Below, piece by piece: positions 37,464 through 48,560 of a stretch of 64,000 bases of DNA. Location of the stretch: assembly GCA_902702965.1 (NCBI GenBank), contig CACRXP010000634.1:80389-144388 (forward strand). Direction: 5' to 3'. Origin of the DNA: Spirometra erinaceieuropaei (lineage: Eukaryota > Platyhelminthes > Cestoda > Diphyllobothriidea > Diphyllobothriidae). Under the pieces are notes generated by a model, which was given only the letters and a program-made list of their open reading frames with translations, was not told the DNA's origin and did not search any database. Position 1 is the first letter of the stretch. The number at the start of each line of letters is the position of its first letter. Made by a program: the position numbers and the translations under genes.

Positions 37464-38456
37464 GTATGCGTTCGCCACCTCGTTTGCAGACGAATACCAA
37501 TCTCTAGATTACCCTGAAGTTTCATCTTGACGCTCGTCGCTCCTCAAATGTATCTAAAATGAGAATCTAGAATCTAGTCAATTTCGCTTTCAATATTACT
37601 GAAGTCGCCTTCCTTGTTGTCCATTTGTAATTCCAATTTAATATTCTATTGGCAGTTTAGTTATTTTTTAATCTATAAGCTGCACTGTGTGGACATTTGT
37701 TCGCACAAACCCATTTTCTAGATGCGTCGTCATTTCAGATCGGTTGTTGCGATTAAATTGACGTCGAGCGACAAAGTACCAAAGACTAGGTTCAGGGTCG
37801 AAAGACAGCTGCCGTTCTCCAGGCCTATTTAAGCATACACGGCTACAGTCTAAGATATAAATAATAAACACCTCACCAACTTGAATAAACCGATCTACTC
37901 CAATTTTGTATATAAGTTCTCTGGAAATTGAAAAGCGACAATTTCTCAATTGGAGTATCGACCAGAAAACACACGAAGAATGCTGGGGGACGAAATGACC
38001 AGCCGAACCCCTCGCAGCTGCACCATGCAGCGGCAAAACCTCGGCGAAACCCGCGTGTATGGGCTTTTGGATAGTTCCTGTGCTGTTAGTATGGTATCAC
38101 CTTTCCCTAAACTATACTACTAGGTGCCAGTCGGCAGTCAACGAATATTACGCGGTTAGCAGCTGTGGCTGATGGACTTTGACCCAAATATTCATGTATA
38201 AAATTCTCCGTCTGTGGCCATAGACCTTGCATAAACTGATCTGCTCTACCTTCGTAGATAATTTCTCAGGAAATTAAAAAGCGACAACCTCTCCGAGTGT
38301 CGTGATCAGAGCCACTAACTGAAGCCGCAAATACTTCAACTTTTTTGTGCTCGGTTCGGCAATCATATACTGTTTCCCCCATCGCCCTTGTTGCTGCCAC
38401 AGTAAAAAGGACTTTGATCATCATATACATAGGACTATTACCATTTTGAGTATCAT
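37464..38456. repeat. Duplicated spacer of the SINE-foldback-terminal-repeat unit, copy A
   Basis: Colinear with 42839-43838 and mostly identical over long words (TACCAATCTCTAGATTACCC, GCACCATGCAGCGGCAAAAC). There is no coding frame shared by both copies. It links the foldback element to the family III PLE terminal repeat. Confidence 0.8.
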
Positions 38457-38917
38457 ATGAAAAGGAGAAGGCTCTTCGGAAAATCGAGTTGTACTCGTAA
38501 ATTTTTAAGTCTGTGACACCGACCCGTCGTCAGACGAAGTGAACAGAGGGAAAGTGAAGTCGGCAGAATAGGTCGGCTGGCGCGCCAGGACAGACAACGA
38601 CAAAAAGACACTTGATGCGTGAGGGGCTTGGGCACCGAGTTATGGTAAGCTGTGGGTCAGGGGGAGGGAAGGAAGAACCGTTAGGGCTCCCTGTGTTGGA
38701 GGTGTAGAAAACAAGGGGGGATTGCGGATCATTGGGAATGCGGGCGGCTGGTCACTGATGCGGGATGAGGTCAGGGGTCAATGCGCCGGCGTTGGAGGTG
38801 TTAGGGGTTTTCGGTTGTTGTTCCCCGTGTCACAGGGGGGGGGGCGGAATGACGAAATAGCATACGTCTATGTGGCCGGGTAGGAATTAGCAGTTGTTAT
38901 GGTGTGGGAACAAGACT
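38457..38917 (-). repeat. Family III PLE terminal repeat (pLTR), downstream copy
   Basis: About 460 bases, repeated directly at 41250-41706 and, truncated, at 43838-44120. It contains TCGTCAG (38527-38533), GGGAGGGAAGGAAGAACCG, a run of ten G near 38837 and GTGTGGGAACAAGACTG at its end. PLEs typically carry such LTR-like direct repeats (established). The last codons of the endonuclease frame reach into this repeat. Confidence 0.85.
38480..38545 (-). ncRNA. Hammerhead-like motif in the pLTR (copies also at 41316 and 43903)
   Basis: Minus strand, by majority of three pLTR copies: CTTCG, T, CTGACGA, a stem GGGTC/GACTT, GAAA, a hairpin CGAGT-ACA-ACTCG bracketed by AAAAT/ATTTT, then CGAAG pairing with the initial CTTCG. 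This is the order stem I, core, stem II, core, stem III, stem I of a hammerhead ribozyme. This copy has lost the G of GAAA; only the 43.9-kb copy keeps it. One extra base sits between the core and stem II, so it needs testing. Confidence 0.35.
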
Positions 38918-41297
38918 GTGAATGTGTACGTAAGCCCTCGTAGTGAGCGTCTAGAACGACGTGGCGGTTGATGCTGGTCGTGCCAGATCGCCAATCTTCG
39001 AGGAATTCTCGCGCTTGTCTGGTGTTAGCCATTGCGATCACTTCAGTACTGCCCCAATTGAAGCGGTGGTCATGTTCATGGGCGTGCGCAAACACGAGGG
39101 GCAGAGGGTCACTTCGCCGGAGGGCTGACTTGTGCTCGTTAAAGCGAGTCCCAAGACATCGGCCTGTATGGCCAATATAAACAAAAGGGCAGTTGGCGCA
39201 CGGTATACGGTAGATGATATTAGTAAGTTGTTCTTTGGTCTTCGGGTCCTTTACTAGGCATAATGTACCGCGTAGGGAAGATGCGGGCTTATGAACAATG
39301 GGGATGCCAAAGCCTTTTAACTGTCAGGAGAGTTCTTCAGAAATTTCATGAATGTACGGCAGTGAGTAGAATTTCTGTGACGCTATATCTCCATTAGACT
39401 CGGGACTTGGTAGTTGTCTCTGGCGTCTGAAACAGTTTTTTACAAAACTGGCAGGATATGTGTTGGACCGGAAGAGCCGATGTAAATAGGCCAATTCTTT
39501 CTTAATTAATTCATCACTGTTGCAGATGCGAAAGGCCCGATGGAAAAGAGTGCGAACACAGCTTATTTTATGGGACGCAGGATGATTGCTCCCATTATTA
39601 AGTGTGATTTCGGCACTACAGTCCTTTCCTTGGACGTTTTTTGCTAGTTTGCCATCACCAAATCTTTGTATACTCACATCTAAGAACGGGAGGGTATCTC
39701 CTGTTGCTTCTTCGAGAGTAAACTGTTTAGCCGGGAAGACGCTATTTAAGTTTTGGTGCAATCGCTCAACTTCCCTGGTCTTTATGATGGCAGATGTGTC
39801 GTTCACGCAGCGGAGCCACATTTTTGGTTCGAAGGTTTGCACAACATCCTGTTCTTGTCGCTGCAAGACTAATTCTGCAAGCAGTCCAGATATTGGGGAT
39901 GCAATTGGGGTGCCCTTTACTTGTTGATAGTACCTGTCATCGAACTGACAATAATTCTTGAGACAAAGCTTAAGCATGTCTAGATCATGCTGTCCTGGGA
40001 ATACCAATGGGACTTTGTTCTAGACACCGGGCTACGCTGTCAATCGCTAGGTCGTTCGGTATCGAAGAAAACAGGGCAAAAACATCGAACGATATGATGC
40101 ATTCTTCAGGATTTACTTCAACGCCTTGGATCTTTTGTAGGAAAGCCAGCGAATGTTTGGTGCTGTATTGCGATCCATTTGTTAGGTATTTTAAGTGTTT
40201 GTATAACCACTTGGCAAGGTTGTAATTAGGGGATCCAACAAGTGGCACAATGCCCCTCAGCGGCGCATCTATCTTGTGCACATTCGGAAGACCGTACGCA
40301 CGTGCGATACGGGGGTCACTGAGGGCCGTAGATCTGCTGTCATCGGAGCCTATGAGCTTCAATCGGGCAAGCTCATTCACTTTCTTCTTGATAGCCGCGG
40401 CCTGTTTTTTCGTTGGGTCTACAGCGAGTGGCACATAGGCTTCCCTGTCATCGAAGATTTGGTTTGCCTTGTTGACGGAGTCAGTCTTGTGGATGATAAC
40501 GGTTGCTCCTCCTTTGTCAGCAGACATAATAACTATTTTGTCATCTGTGCTCAGCGATCGCAACGCCTTTTCCTATTCGGTCGGTAGGGTTTGATGGTGT
40601 TTTTTTGTCGAAGGAGACCAGTGGTGCAACTGCGAATGACCGCACACATGTCATCAGGGACGTCGGAGGTCAGAAGGAGGGATTCAAGGTTGGTTAGGAA
40701 GTCCGTAGGTGCAGCATCGGTGTGACTGAATCTGATTCCCTTAGAAAGAAAACTCATTTCTGTGGAAGTTAGATCCTTTGCGATTAACAACTTCCGCAGA
40801 CATTCGGTTCTCGCTGGGCGTGCAAAGAAAAGACTGTAATTTCTTTTGCAGATCGGGTCGTTTCTTCATTCTGGCTTCTAGGGTGGTGGCGTTTATTCGG
40901 TGAAGTATTTTTGAAATGAGGTTGTCAGGTAAGCATGAGACGCATCGGTTTCTAAAGTCAGAGATTGTTGCTTCGAAGCGGCAAAGACGATGATGGACGT
41001 CGGATATAATGGCACTCAAAACACGAAATCCATACTTGCGCGCAAGTCGTCTTCCAGTGGGTGGGCTAGAATCTGAGCGACTTCGGTAGGACACCATGAT
41101 GGCGACAGCGGTTGGGAAAAAGTAACTGTTCTTAAGTTGTCGCCTGCCTCTGAGCAAATTGCTTCCAAGGTCTGGTAAGGATAAGCGTATGACGCATAAA
41201 AATATGTTGAATAACTGATGTAGTGTGCATTTCGAGGTGATATAATAAAAATGGAGAAGGCTCTTCGAAAAATGGAGTTGTACTCGTAAATGTTCAA
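38868..41297 (-). pseudogene. Penelope-like element family III, nearly full-length coding region
   Basis: Coding order on the minus strand: an N-terminal region from about 41297 (MNIYEYNSIFRR, lying partly in the terminal repeat); the ADKGG box (IVIMSADKGGATVIIHKTD, about 40500); AYGLPNVHKIDAPLRG; motif A (SFDVFALFSSIP); motif B (GTPIASPISGLLAE); motif C, which reads CVND (39798-39809) in place of YVDD; LPFLDVSI; then GIY-YIG (IIYRIPC, then FVYIGHTGRCLGTRFNEH, about 39100-39210). Frameshifts lie near 40780, 40560 and 40000, and a TGA near 39322 separates RT and endonuclease, which otherwise share a frame. It is flanked by direct terminal repeats and is the only near-complete PLE here. It is dead: the catalytic Asp is Asn and the frame is broken. 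Confidence 0.9.
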
Positions 41298-41706
41298 GTC
41301 GGTGACAACGACCCGTCGTCAGACGAAATGAACAGAGGGAAAAGTGAAAGAGGCAGACTAGGTCGGCTGGCGCGGCAGGACAGACAACGACAAAAAGACA
41401 CTTGATGCGTGAGAGGGGGGTTCCGATTTATGGTAGGCTGTGGGGGAGGGGGAGGGAAGGAAGAACCGTTAGGGCTCCCTGTGTTGGAGGTGTAGAAAAC
41501 GCGGGAGGATTGCGATTCAGTGGGAATGCGGACGACTGGTCACTGGTGCGGGATGAGGTCAGGGGTCAATGGGCCAGCGTTGGAGGTGTTAGGGGGTTTC
41601 GGTTGTTGTTCCCCGTGTCACAGGGGGGGGGGCGGAATGACGAAATAGCATACGTCTATGTGGCCGAGTGGGAGTTAGCAGTTGTTATGGTGTGGGAACA
41701 AGACTG
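41250..41706 (-). repeat. Family III PLE terminal repeat (pLTR), upstream copy
   Basis: It matches 38457-38917 over its full length, in direct orientation, and ends at the same GTGTGGGAACAAGACTG. The duplicated SINE-foldback unit starts immediately after it. Confidence 0.85.
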
Positions 41707-41837
41707 AGCATCGGGTGTTTCACACTTCGGCGTTGGGTATGGCTGGCTGAGGACGGCTAATAAGCCTGAAATTGCCACTCTGGTCTCCATTATCCTTGTC
41801 GGTAATGCCATTCTGCATTGAGTTTTAACTGGTGGAT
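41706..41837 (+). mobile_element. SINE fragment at the start of unit copy B
   Basis: GTGTTTCACACTTCGG, GTTGGGTATGGCTGGCTGAGG-type body and GGCTAATAAGCC match the SINE. Unlike 36248-36440 it has a single body. Confidence 0.7.
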
Positions 41838-42838
41838 TGTACAGTAGATGGGCTAACTCATGAAATGTCAACCAACATTTCAAAATGCGTTCTCCTTTTG
41901 AAAAGATAAATTAAGTAGTGTTATAAAACTAATCATGATGCAACCTAAATCTGTAATGATCCAGTTACCGCAGGGTGTCGGCTTTCGAAAGAACCTTTTT
42001 TGGCTGCATGCAAGATCTATACTCTGCGAACAATGACTACTTATGTAATGTGCACTTTTCCCATTCCTTTTCGATGTCGTTGAAAATTCAATTATATTTC
42101 CCGTAAAACATGCATAAAAATATACAATCTGTTACTTTTTCGGTAGAAAATAACGTTTTATTACAATTTCATACTCAAAAGCAGATTATAATTTGGTTTT
42201 AAAAAACATTTCTAATTCCCAAATAATTTTGAACCCGACCTGCTGTTACACTTGCATTTAGGGTTTCAAAACTACAAGCTGTATTTTTTCCGTGCACAGA
42301 AAACCATGCATTTCTCTATGGCGTTAAGAGAAGACCATATGAGGTTCATAAAATTAGGCAGTGGATTTGAGCAATATTGTTAACTTTACAAGCCACATTC
42401 GTAAATACAGATACATGACGTTTCATGAACAGTCATTTAAAGGTATTAGAAAATCTCACAATTAAAAACTTTTTGAAACCGAATTATCCTCTTTATTTGA
42501 GTATGAACTTGTAATAAACACGTGATTTCCTGCTAAATTAGTAAAAGAATGCATATTTTTATGCATTTTTTACGTGAAATATAATTGTATTTTCAAGGAC
42601 ATCGAAAATCAATGAGTAAACTGCATATTATATAAGTAGTCATTTTTGCAGAGTATAGATTAGGCATGCAGCTGAACATGAGTTCCTTCGAAAGCCGACA
42701 CGCTGCAGTAACTGGATCATTATATATTTTTACTGAATCATGATTAGTTTTACAACACTACTTAATTTATCTTTTCGAAAGGAGAACGAATTTCGAAATT
42801 TTGGTTGACATTTCATGAGTTAGCCTATCTACTGTAAT
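41838..42838. mobile_element. Foldback element, copy B
   Basis: Same structure and length as copy A at 36459-37463. The outer arms start TACAGTAGATGGGCTAACTC and end with the near-complement (AGTTAGCCTATCTACTGTA). Arms complement each other over about 400 bases. No transposase. Confidence 0.8.
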
Positions 42839-43838
42839 TGTATGCGTTCGCCACCTCGTTTGCAGACGAATACCAATCTCTAGATTACCCTGAAGTTTTA
42901 TCTTGACGTTCGTCGCTCCTCAAATGTATATAAAATGAGAATTTAGAATCCAGTCGATATCGCTGTCATTATTACTGAAGTCGCCTCCCTTGTTGTCCAT
43001 TTGTAGTTCCAATTTAATATTCTATTGGCAGTTTAGTTATTTTTTAATCTATAAGCTACACTGTGTGGACATTTGTTCGCACAAACCCATTTTCTAGATG
43101 TGTCGTCATTTCAGAACGGTTGTTGCGATTACATTGACGTCGAGCGACAAAGTAACAAAGACTAGGTTCAGGGTCAAAAGAGAGCTACCGTTCTCCAGGC
43201 CTATTTACGCATGCACGGCTACAGTCTTAAATATTAATAATAAACACCTCTCTTACTTGAATAAACTTATCTACTCAAATTTTGAATAAAAGTTTTCTGG
43301 AAATTGAAAAGCGACAATTTGTAAATTGGAGTATCTACATGAAAACACTTGGGGAATGCTGGGGGATCTAATGACCAACCGAACCCCTCGCAGCTGCACC
43401 ATGCAGCGGCAAAACCTCGGCGAAACACGCGTGTATGGGCTTTTGGATAGTTCTCGTGCTGTTAATATGGTATCACCTTACCCTAAACTATACTACTTGG
43501 TGCCTGTGGGCAGTCAATGAATATTACGCGGTTAGCCGCTGTGGCTGATGGACTTTAACCCAAATATTCATGTATAAAACTCTCTGTCTGTGCCCATAGA
43601 CCTTGCATAAACTGATCTCCTCTAACTTCGTGCATAATTTCTCAGGAAATTAAAAAGCGATAACCTCACCGAGTGTCGTGGTCAGAGCCACTAACTGAAG
43701 CCGCGAATGCTTCAACTTTGTTGTGCTCGGTTCGGCAATCATATACTGGTTTCCCCATCGCCGTTGTTGCTGCCACAGTAGAAAGGACTTTGATCATCAT
43801 ATACATAGTACTATTTCCATTTTGAGAATCATATGAAA
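42839..43838. repeat. Duplicated spacer of the unit, copy B
   Basis: The counterpart of 37464-38456 with scattered differences. Short open frames (for example 43326-43520) are not preserved in the sister copy, so it is non-coding. Confidence 0.8.
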
Positions 43839-44120
43839 AGGAGAAGGTTCTTCGGAAAATCGAGTTGTACTCGTAAATTTTCAAGTCTGTGACACCGACC
43901 CGTCGTCAGGCGAAATTATCAGAGGGGAAAGTAAAAGGGGCAGACTAGGTCGGCTGGCGCGGCAGGACAGACAACGACATAAAGACACTTGATGCGTGAG
44001 AGGGGTGGGCACCGAGTTATGGTAAGCTGTGGGTCAGGGGGAGGGAAGGAAGAACCGTTAGGGCTCCCTGTGTTGGAGGTGTAGAAAACGCTGGGGATTG
44101 ATGCTTAGTGGGAAAGAGTA
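43838..44120 (-). repeat. Family III PLE terminal repeat, truncated third copy
   Basis: It matches the first about 275 bases of the pLTRs and breaks off after GTGTAGAAAACGCTGGGGAT. It keeps TCGTCAG (43903-43909). No PLE coding region follows. Confidence 0.8.
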
Positions 44121-45221
44121 TTATATTTCTGAATTACGACACATTAACGGCCGCAGATTAAAGATTGACCTTTGTGCGTCAGACTTCCCAAATCGCACCG
44201 GAGGATTATAATGGGGTCACAATAAACGTGGTCGTGGTTCGCAATAGGGCAATCACTGGCTTATTTACCCTACGACTGATCATGTAGAAAAAGGAGGCTA
44301 AACGGGTCATTAAAGGATAAAATTGGAACACTCTTATACTCCTTTCCGACTTACCAACCATCCACTGTCACGAAACAACGTTTTTCATGGGTTCGAATCC
44401 ATCTGTTTTTGCGAAAAAATGCGCCAGTGAAAAGTTCATTTGCGTTTTTAATTGTTTTTGGTTATTTGGCGCATTTTCCGGACTCAAAGAACACTTTCAC
44501 GAATTTCGCGCATATTTGACACAATGCTGTTAGCGATAGCATTCATAGAAATTAAGTGAAACATTCAAATGGGGAAGATCATGCAAAAGGAGAAGCTTAA
44601 ACACATAATAAACGAGATGCATGGTCTTCTGATGCCCCAATAATCTGCTGGAGTATATATCTGCGACTCCATCCGCATCTAGACATTACCTTATTTTTTT
44701 CTTTTTTATCAGTCTTATATCGACAACACCAACCGTTATTTATGTTGTTTACATTATTCGTGATTTGCGTATAAGAATCTACACTCCCTGCCCCTGCATC
44801 GGCTAGTTTTGTAAATACTTAACTCCATTAAATTCCGCAGTATCGGATTCATGTTCTTGCCTTGTCTACAGACCAGCTATTTTAACCGAGCGATCGAATT
44901 ATGATCTCAGGTACCACATCTCCTAAAATATAAAAATAAACATGTGCAATCAATGGAACTCATTTCAAAACCACATGCATTTCTAAACGAAATCCGTGTT
45001 AAGTGTATGATTTTAACATTAGTATATTATCTGGCCAATAAATGGCCGCTTTTGCAAAACTTGCATTACACATGTTATGCGTCACGCGGTTTACCTCCAG
45101 ATCATGGCATTTAGCGGCTAATTGAAATTCACAGAGGTGTCTGCAATTTCACACCAAAGCCTGCCTGGCAACTCAAGAACAATCTGTCAAATCGCATCAC
45201 TGGCTACCTAATCTACAGGAG
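44121..45221. other. Unassigned sequence upstream of family copy 4
   Basis: AT-rich intergenic sequence. It holds the presumptive distal promoter of the gene starting at 45259. Confidence 0.4.
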
Positions 45222-45249
45222 TATATAAAATGTGATTGCCTAGTCAGTT
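45222..45249 (+). promoter_or_regulatory. TATA box and initiator of family copy 4
   Basis: TATATAAA at 45222-45229. TCAGTT at 45244-45249 fits an initiator about 24 bases downstream. The ATG follows at 45259, so the 5' leader would be very short unless the RNA is trans-spliced. Confidence 0.55.
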
Positions 45250-45258
45250 CACGCAAGA

Positions 45259-47833
45259 ATGCAGCTTGTCGCGGCACTTTCTTTTCTCCTATATAATGTC
45301 GAATGTTGCTTACCAAAATGGGGTAAAGTGTATAATTTTCTACCTCTGTTAATTTTTTCGACTTCAATGTACTGTAGATGATAGAAAATTAAAAAATGGA
45401 AGCATGTTTTCAAATGCCGTTTTTTTACATTCCGCCTGATACAGCATGTAGCTGATTTGTATAATTATTTCAAATCCATGTACATGACCATGTTACTGCC
45501 CGATTATATAATCCACTAAAGTGCATTTTTATAATGCAGCACATCACGTTGTGAAAAGTAATCTAAAATAAATTCGAACTCGGCTGATCCACCTTCAGAC
45601 ACTCTCTAAACCCGCCGGCTATACAAGACCTCCTCCCCATGTTCTTTTTCAAAAACACGGCGACAAATTATATTAATTAAACAGTCGATTAAGCTCATGA
45701 AATTGCCGAATTCGGATGATTACCTCTAAAAGGGTAACGTGGATTTACAGATAGTATATTTACATTAACAGCCAACCACCAACTAAACAAATTTCAGCAT
45801 AGTAACAACCTTCGACAGTTTGGATTAACCAAAGTGTGTCGTCAGAAATAATTATTGAAAGCAATCTTAATGTTCAAAAATAATGACGTGCTTTTTGTGT
45901 TTAGATGTACCACACTGCCCTCGTAATAGTTATGGCTTTAATGTCAATGACGTTGCTGAGTATTTCACACGGAAAGCTGATTACCACGGCTTTGCGAAAA
46001 TACTACTGACTAAAAAATGGCGTTTCTACGTCATATTTATAGTCCACGCGGAGCCTTTGTCCTTTAATTGCACTTTTCTTCAGAAAGAACGAGCAGAAAG
46101 TTTCTCGCAATACGCATGCTTGTCTCCCATCTCTGACGTTGAAGTTCACACATTAAAAGAGGTAATATAATAATGAAGTACCAGTATTAACTGTGCCAAC
46201 AAAATTTAGACCGAATGCTATTTTAGCCATATCTCCCACCTGTGTTTTTGTTCTATGCATATTTTCAAACCAACGGAGCTTGCATTGATAAAGGAAGACG
46301 GTTCACGAAATAGTGCTAGATATTTTAAGTTCAAAGTACGCAGTTTAGCGCTGATGGCAACTGTCAATGTAACTTACTGATAAGTGGATAACAGCCTGCC
46401 AAATATAATTTGATTGTCCTCACCGAAGCTCTCCGGTGCATATTCAAATGCTTCAGACAGTGCATTATCAAAGATGTCATAAGCACCAGTGTGTTCAGCA
46501 TCCTTATATGTCAACAGATGCTGAGTTCGCAATCCAAAGTGTGCTGGCAGTAGCCATTGGCAGTAGAAAACTATGCAGCCTATAAAACTTACTATCATGC
46601 CAGAAAAATGAAAAAAAACTTTGGATATTTGACTTTCATATATCACGGATTTCGTTCTGTTCTGGCCTTTCTGCAAATAACATTAATCCCCAAATAAGAA
46701 TACTGCCATGACGGTCCCTCTGTTGTTGCCCCTGAGAATTATATGGCGAAAGATGATTTAGGTAAATTATAGTACTTTAATTAGAAGTCAACTGCCTGAT
46801 GCAGTGCAATATCATGTTAAATAAGCTTGGTGTGTAGGTAGCTTGAAGCAATGATCGCTGCCTAACACCAGGAATTCTAAAGAAAGAAATTAAACTTCCA
46901 ATAGCTCTGTTTGCAGCCTCTTCGCATTCACCTAGGAATTTACCAAAAATGTCAAAATCGGTAGCAGAATTTTGTTATAAACACTCGGGCACTGCTATTT
47001 TGAGGGTGTGGCGGTCACTGATGATAATGTGCTGGACGAGGTGCGACAGTTTTCAGTCAAACGGGAAATTCCTTTTCAAACTGCATACGTAATGTTTGAT
47101 TCATGGGAGGTTTTGTCTGCAGTGAGAAGCAATTAGACAATAAAAGACTCTTAAATGGTGACCTTTACTAAATTCCAACTGCGTCGGGCAGTTGTTCAAA
47201 AAAAACTGCATGCATGGGCTTACGTCCTGGCTTTCTACTCAAAGTAATATGCAAAAGGCTTGGAACCGGAACGATACGTTTATCGCAAACTGCAGTTGGC
47301 AGGCGCTAAGATCCATTAACTTACGATGCTCTTGCATATATGAATATGTTACAGTCAAGTTATGGTACCATCTGGGCTAGCATGATCTGAAATCAAAATA
47401 AAAAATGTGACACAGTCGTCCTTCACAATTACCTAGGAGTATTCAAAAATGTCAAAAGGAGTGGTCAAATGCTTTTTTCATCATGCCTCTCATTTGTGTT
47501 CTTATTATATGCACATTTTCAAACTAACAGAGCTTGGAACGGAAAAAGCTGGAAGATCCACGAACAAGCCATAGATATTTCAAATTCAAGTTACGCAATT
47601 TAGCCCTGAAGGCAACAGTCAATGTATCTTCTTGGACAGTGGACAAGAATCTGCCAAATATGTTTCGATTGTCCTCACTGAAGCTTTCCGATGAAAATGC
47701 AAATGCTTCCGGCAATGCACAAGAACCTGCCAACTTAAGTTTATTGAAGATGCTACGCATGCGAGCCAGTGACTTCAGAGTCCTAATACATCAAGAAATG
47801 TTGAGTTCCCATCCCCTACCTTGCCGGAAGTAA
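45259..47833 (+). CDS. Unrecognised multicopy secreted-protein family, copy 4, complete three-exon gene
   Basis: Exon 1 (45259-45322, 64 nt) encodes MQLVAALSFLLYNVECC, a signal peptide, and ends in phase 1 before GTAAAG. Exon A (45905-46161, 257 nt) follows TGTGTTTAG and ends GAG before GTAATA (phase 0). Exon B (47531-47833, 303 nt) follows CAAACTAACAG and ends in TAA. Total 624 nt, 207 residues, in frame throughout. Exon A: HCPRNSYG, VNDVAEYFTRKADY, LSFNCTFLQK, FSQYAC. Exon B: LRNLALKATVNVSSW, LPNMFRLSSLKL, LLKMLRMRASDF, C-terminal CRK. Four cysteines and several N-glycosylation sequons (NCT, NVS) fit a secreted protein. Intron 2 is long because it holds a dead duplicate of exon B. I do not recognise the family; a helix followed by strands with paired cysteines loosely recalls small secreted inhibitors, a guess only. 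Confidence 0.8.
46277..46553 (+). pseudogene. Dead duplicate of exon B inside intron 2 of family copy 4
   Basis: It aligns with the live exon at 47531-47833 (YFKFKVRSLALMATVNVTY, then two stops, then SLPNI and LSSPKLSG). The splice acceptor reads ACGG where the live copy has ACAG, so it cannot be spliced there. It has several stops and an indel. A tandem duplication created it. Confidence 0.8.
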
Positions 47834-47890
47834 CTATTGGCAGTACAAAACTGTTCAGCCTTCAAAACTGAAAATCATGCCTTAACAATG

Positions 47891-47896
47891 AATAAA
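47891..47896 (+). promoter_or_regulatory. Poly(A) signal of family copy 4
   Basis: AATAAA 58 bases after the stop codon of exon B. Confidence 0.55.
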
Positions 47897-48560
47897 CCTG
47901 TGAATATTCATCTTCCATCTGATTAAGTTGCATGAATACATTGTTCTGGCTATTCTGCAAAGAACTTTACTTTCCACATCAGATTACTAATGGGCCGGCA
48001 AATCTGTTCTCGTTCATAAGAGCTATAAAGATTAAGACGATTTTGGTAAATAATTTTAGTTTAATTCAGACGGCATACTGTCTGATGTCGTACAATAGCA
48101 TGCTTACAAGCTTGATGTATACGTAGCTTGAAGCCATGACTGTTGTCTAACGTTAGGAAATTAAAATTTATAAAGGTGACTCTTTTGAGGGTGTGACGCT
48201 TATGGCTGATAATGTGCCGAACGAGGCGCAGTGGTCTTCAGCCAAATGGGAAATCCCATTCCAACTACAAACATACTGTTTGATGTAAGAGATTGTGATA
48301 AGACGAAAAAGATTCCAAAATGATGTCTTTTTTAAATTTCAACTATGGCGTGCAGTTTTTCTAAAACCAGTAGACTACTTGCATAGGCTTACGTCCTGGC
48401 TGCCTATCCAAAGCAATCTGTATAATACGTGGGTCCAGAACTTGCTACGATGAGGTCATCGCAAACTGCATTTGGCATGTGCTTTGATCCGTAAACTTAC
48501 GATGCCCTTGCATACATGAATATGCTTAATGTTATGTTGGCGTCTGCGCTGGACTGATCT

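Larger units (their letters stand above)
46215..48560 (+). repeat. Tandem duplication, two units of about 1.2 kb
   Basis: 46215-47390 and 47460-48560 are colinear: exon B with its intron end, then GTAGCTTGAAGC, GATAATGTGC, GGCTTACGTCCTGGCT and CTTACGATGC in the same order. The second unit carries the working exon B; past its 3' UTR the match is non-coding. Confidence 0.8.

Noticed and set aside
41402..41707. 101-codon plus-strand frame rich in Gly and Arg
   Set aside because: It lies in the PLE terminal repeat, and the sister copies at 38.5 and 43.9 kb do not keep the frame.
46374..46676. 100-codon minus-strand open frame
   Set aside because: It is antisense to the dead exon B. Its openness reflects the coding constraint of the plus-strand ancestor.
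47524..47760. 78-codon minus-strand open frame
   Set aside because: It is antisense to the live exon B at 47531-47833.
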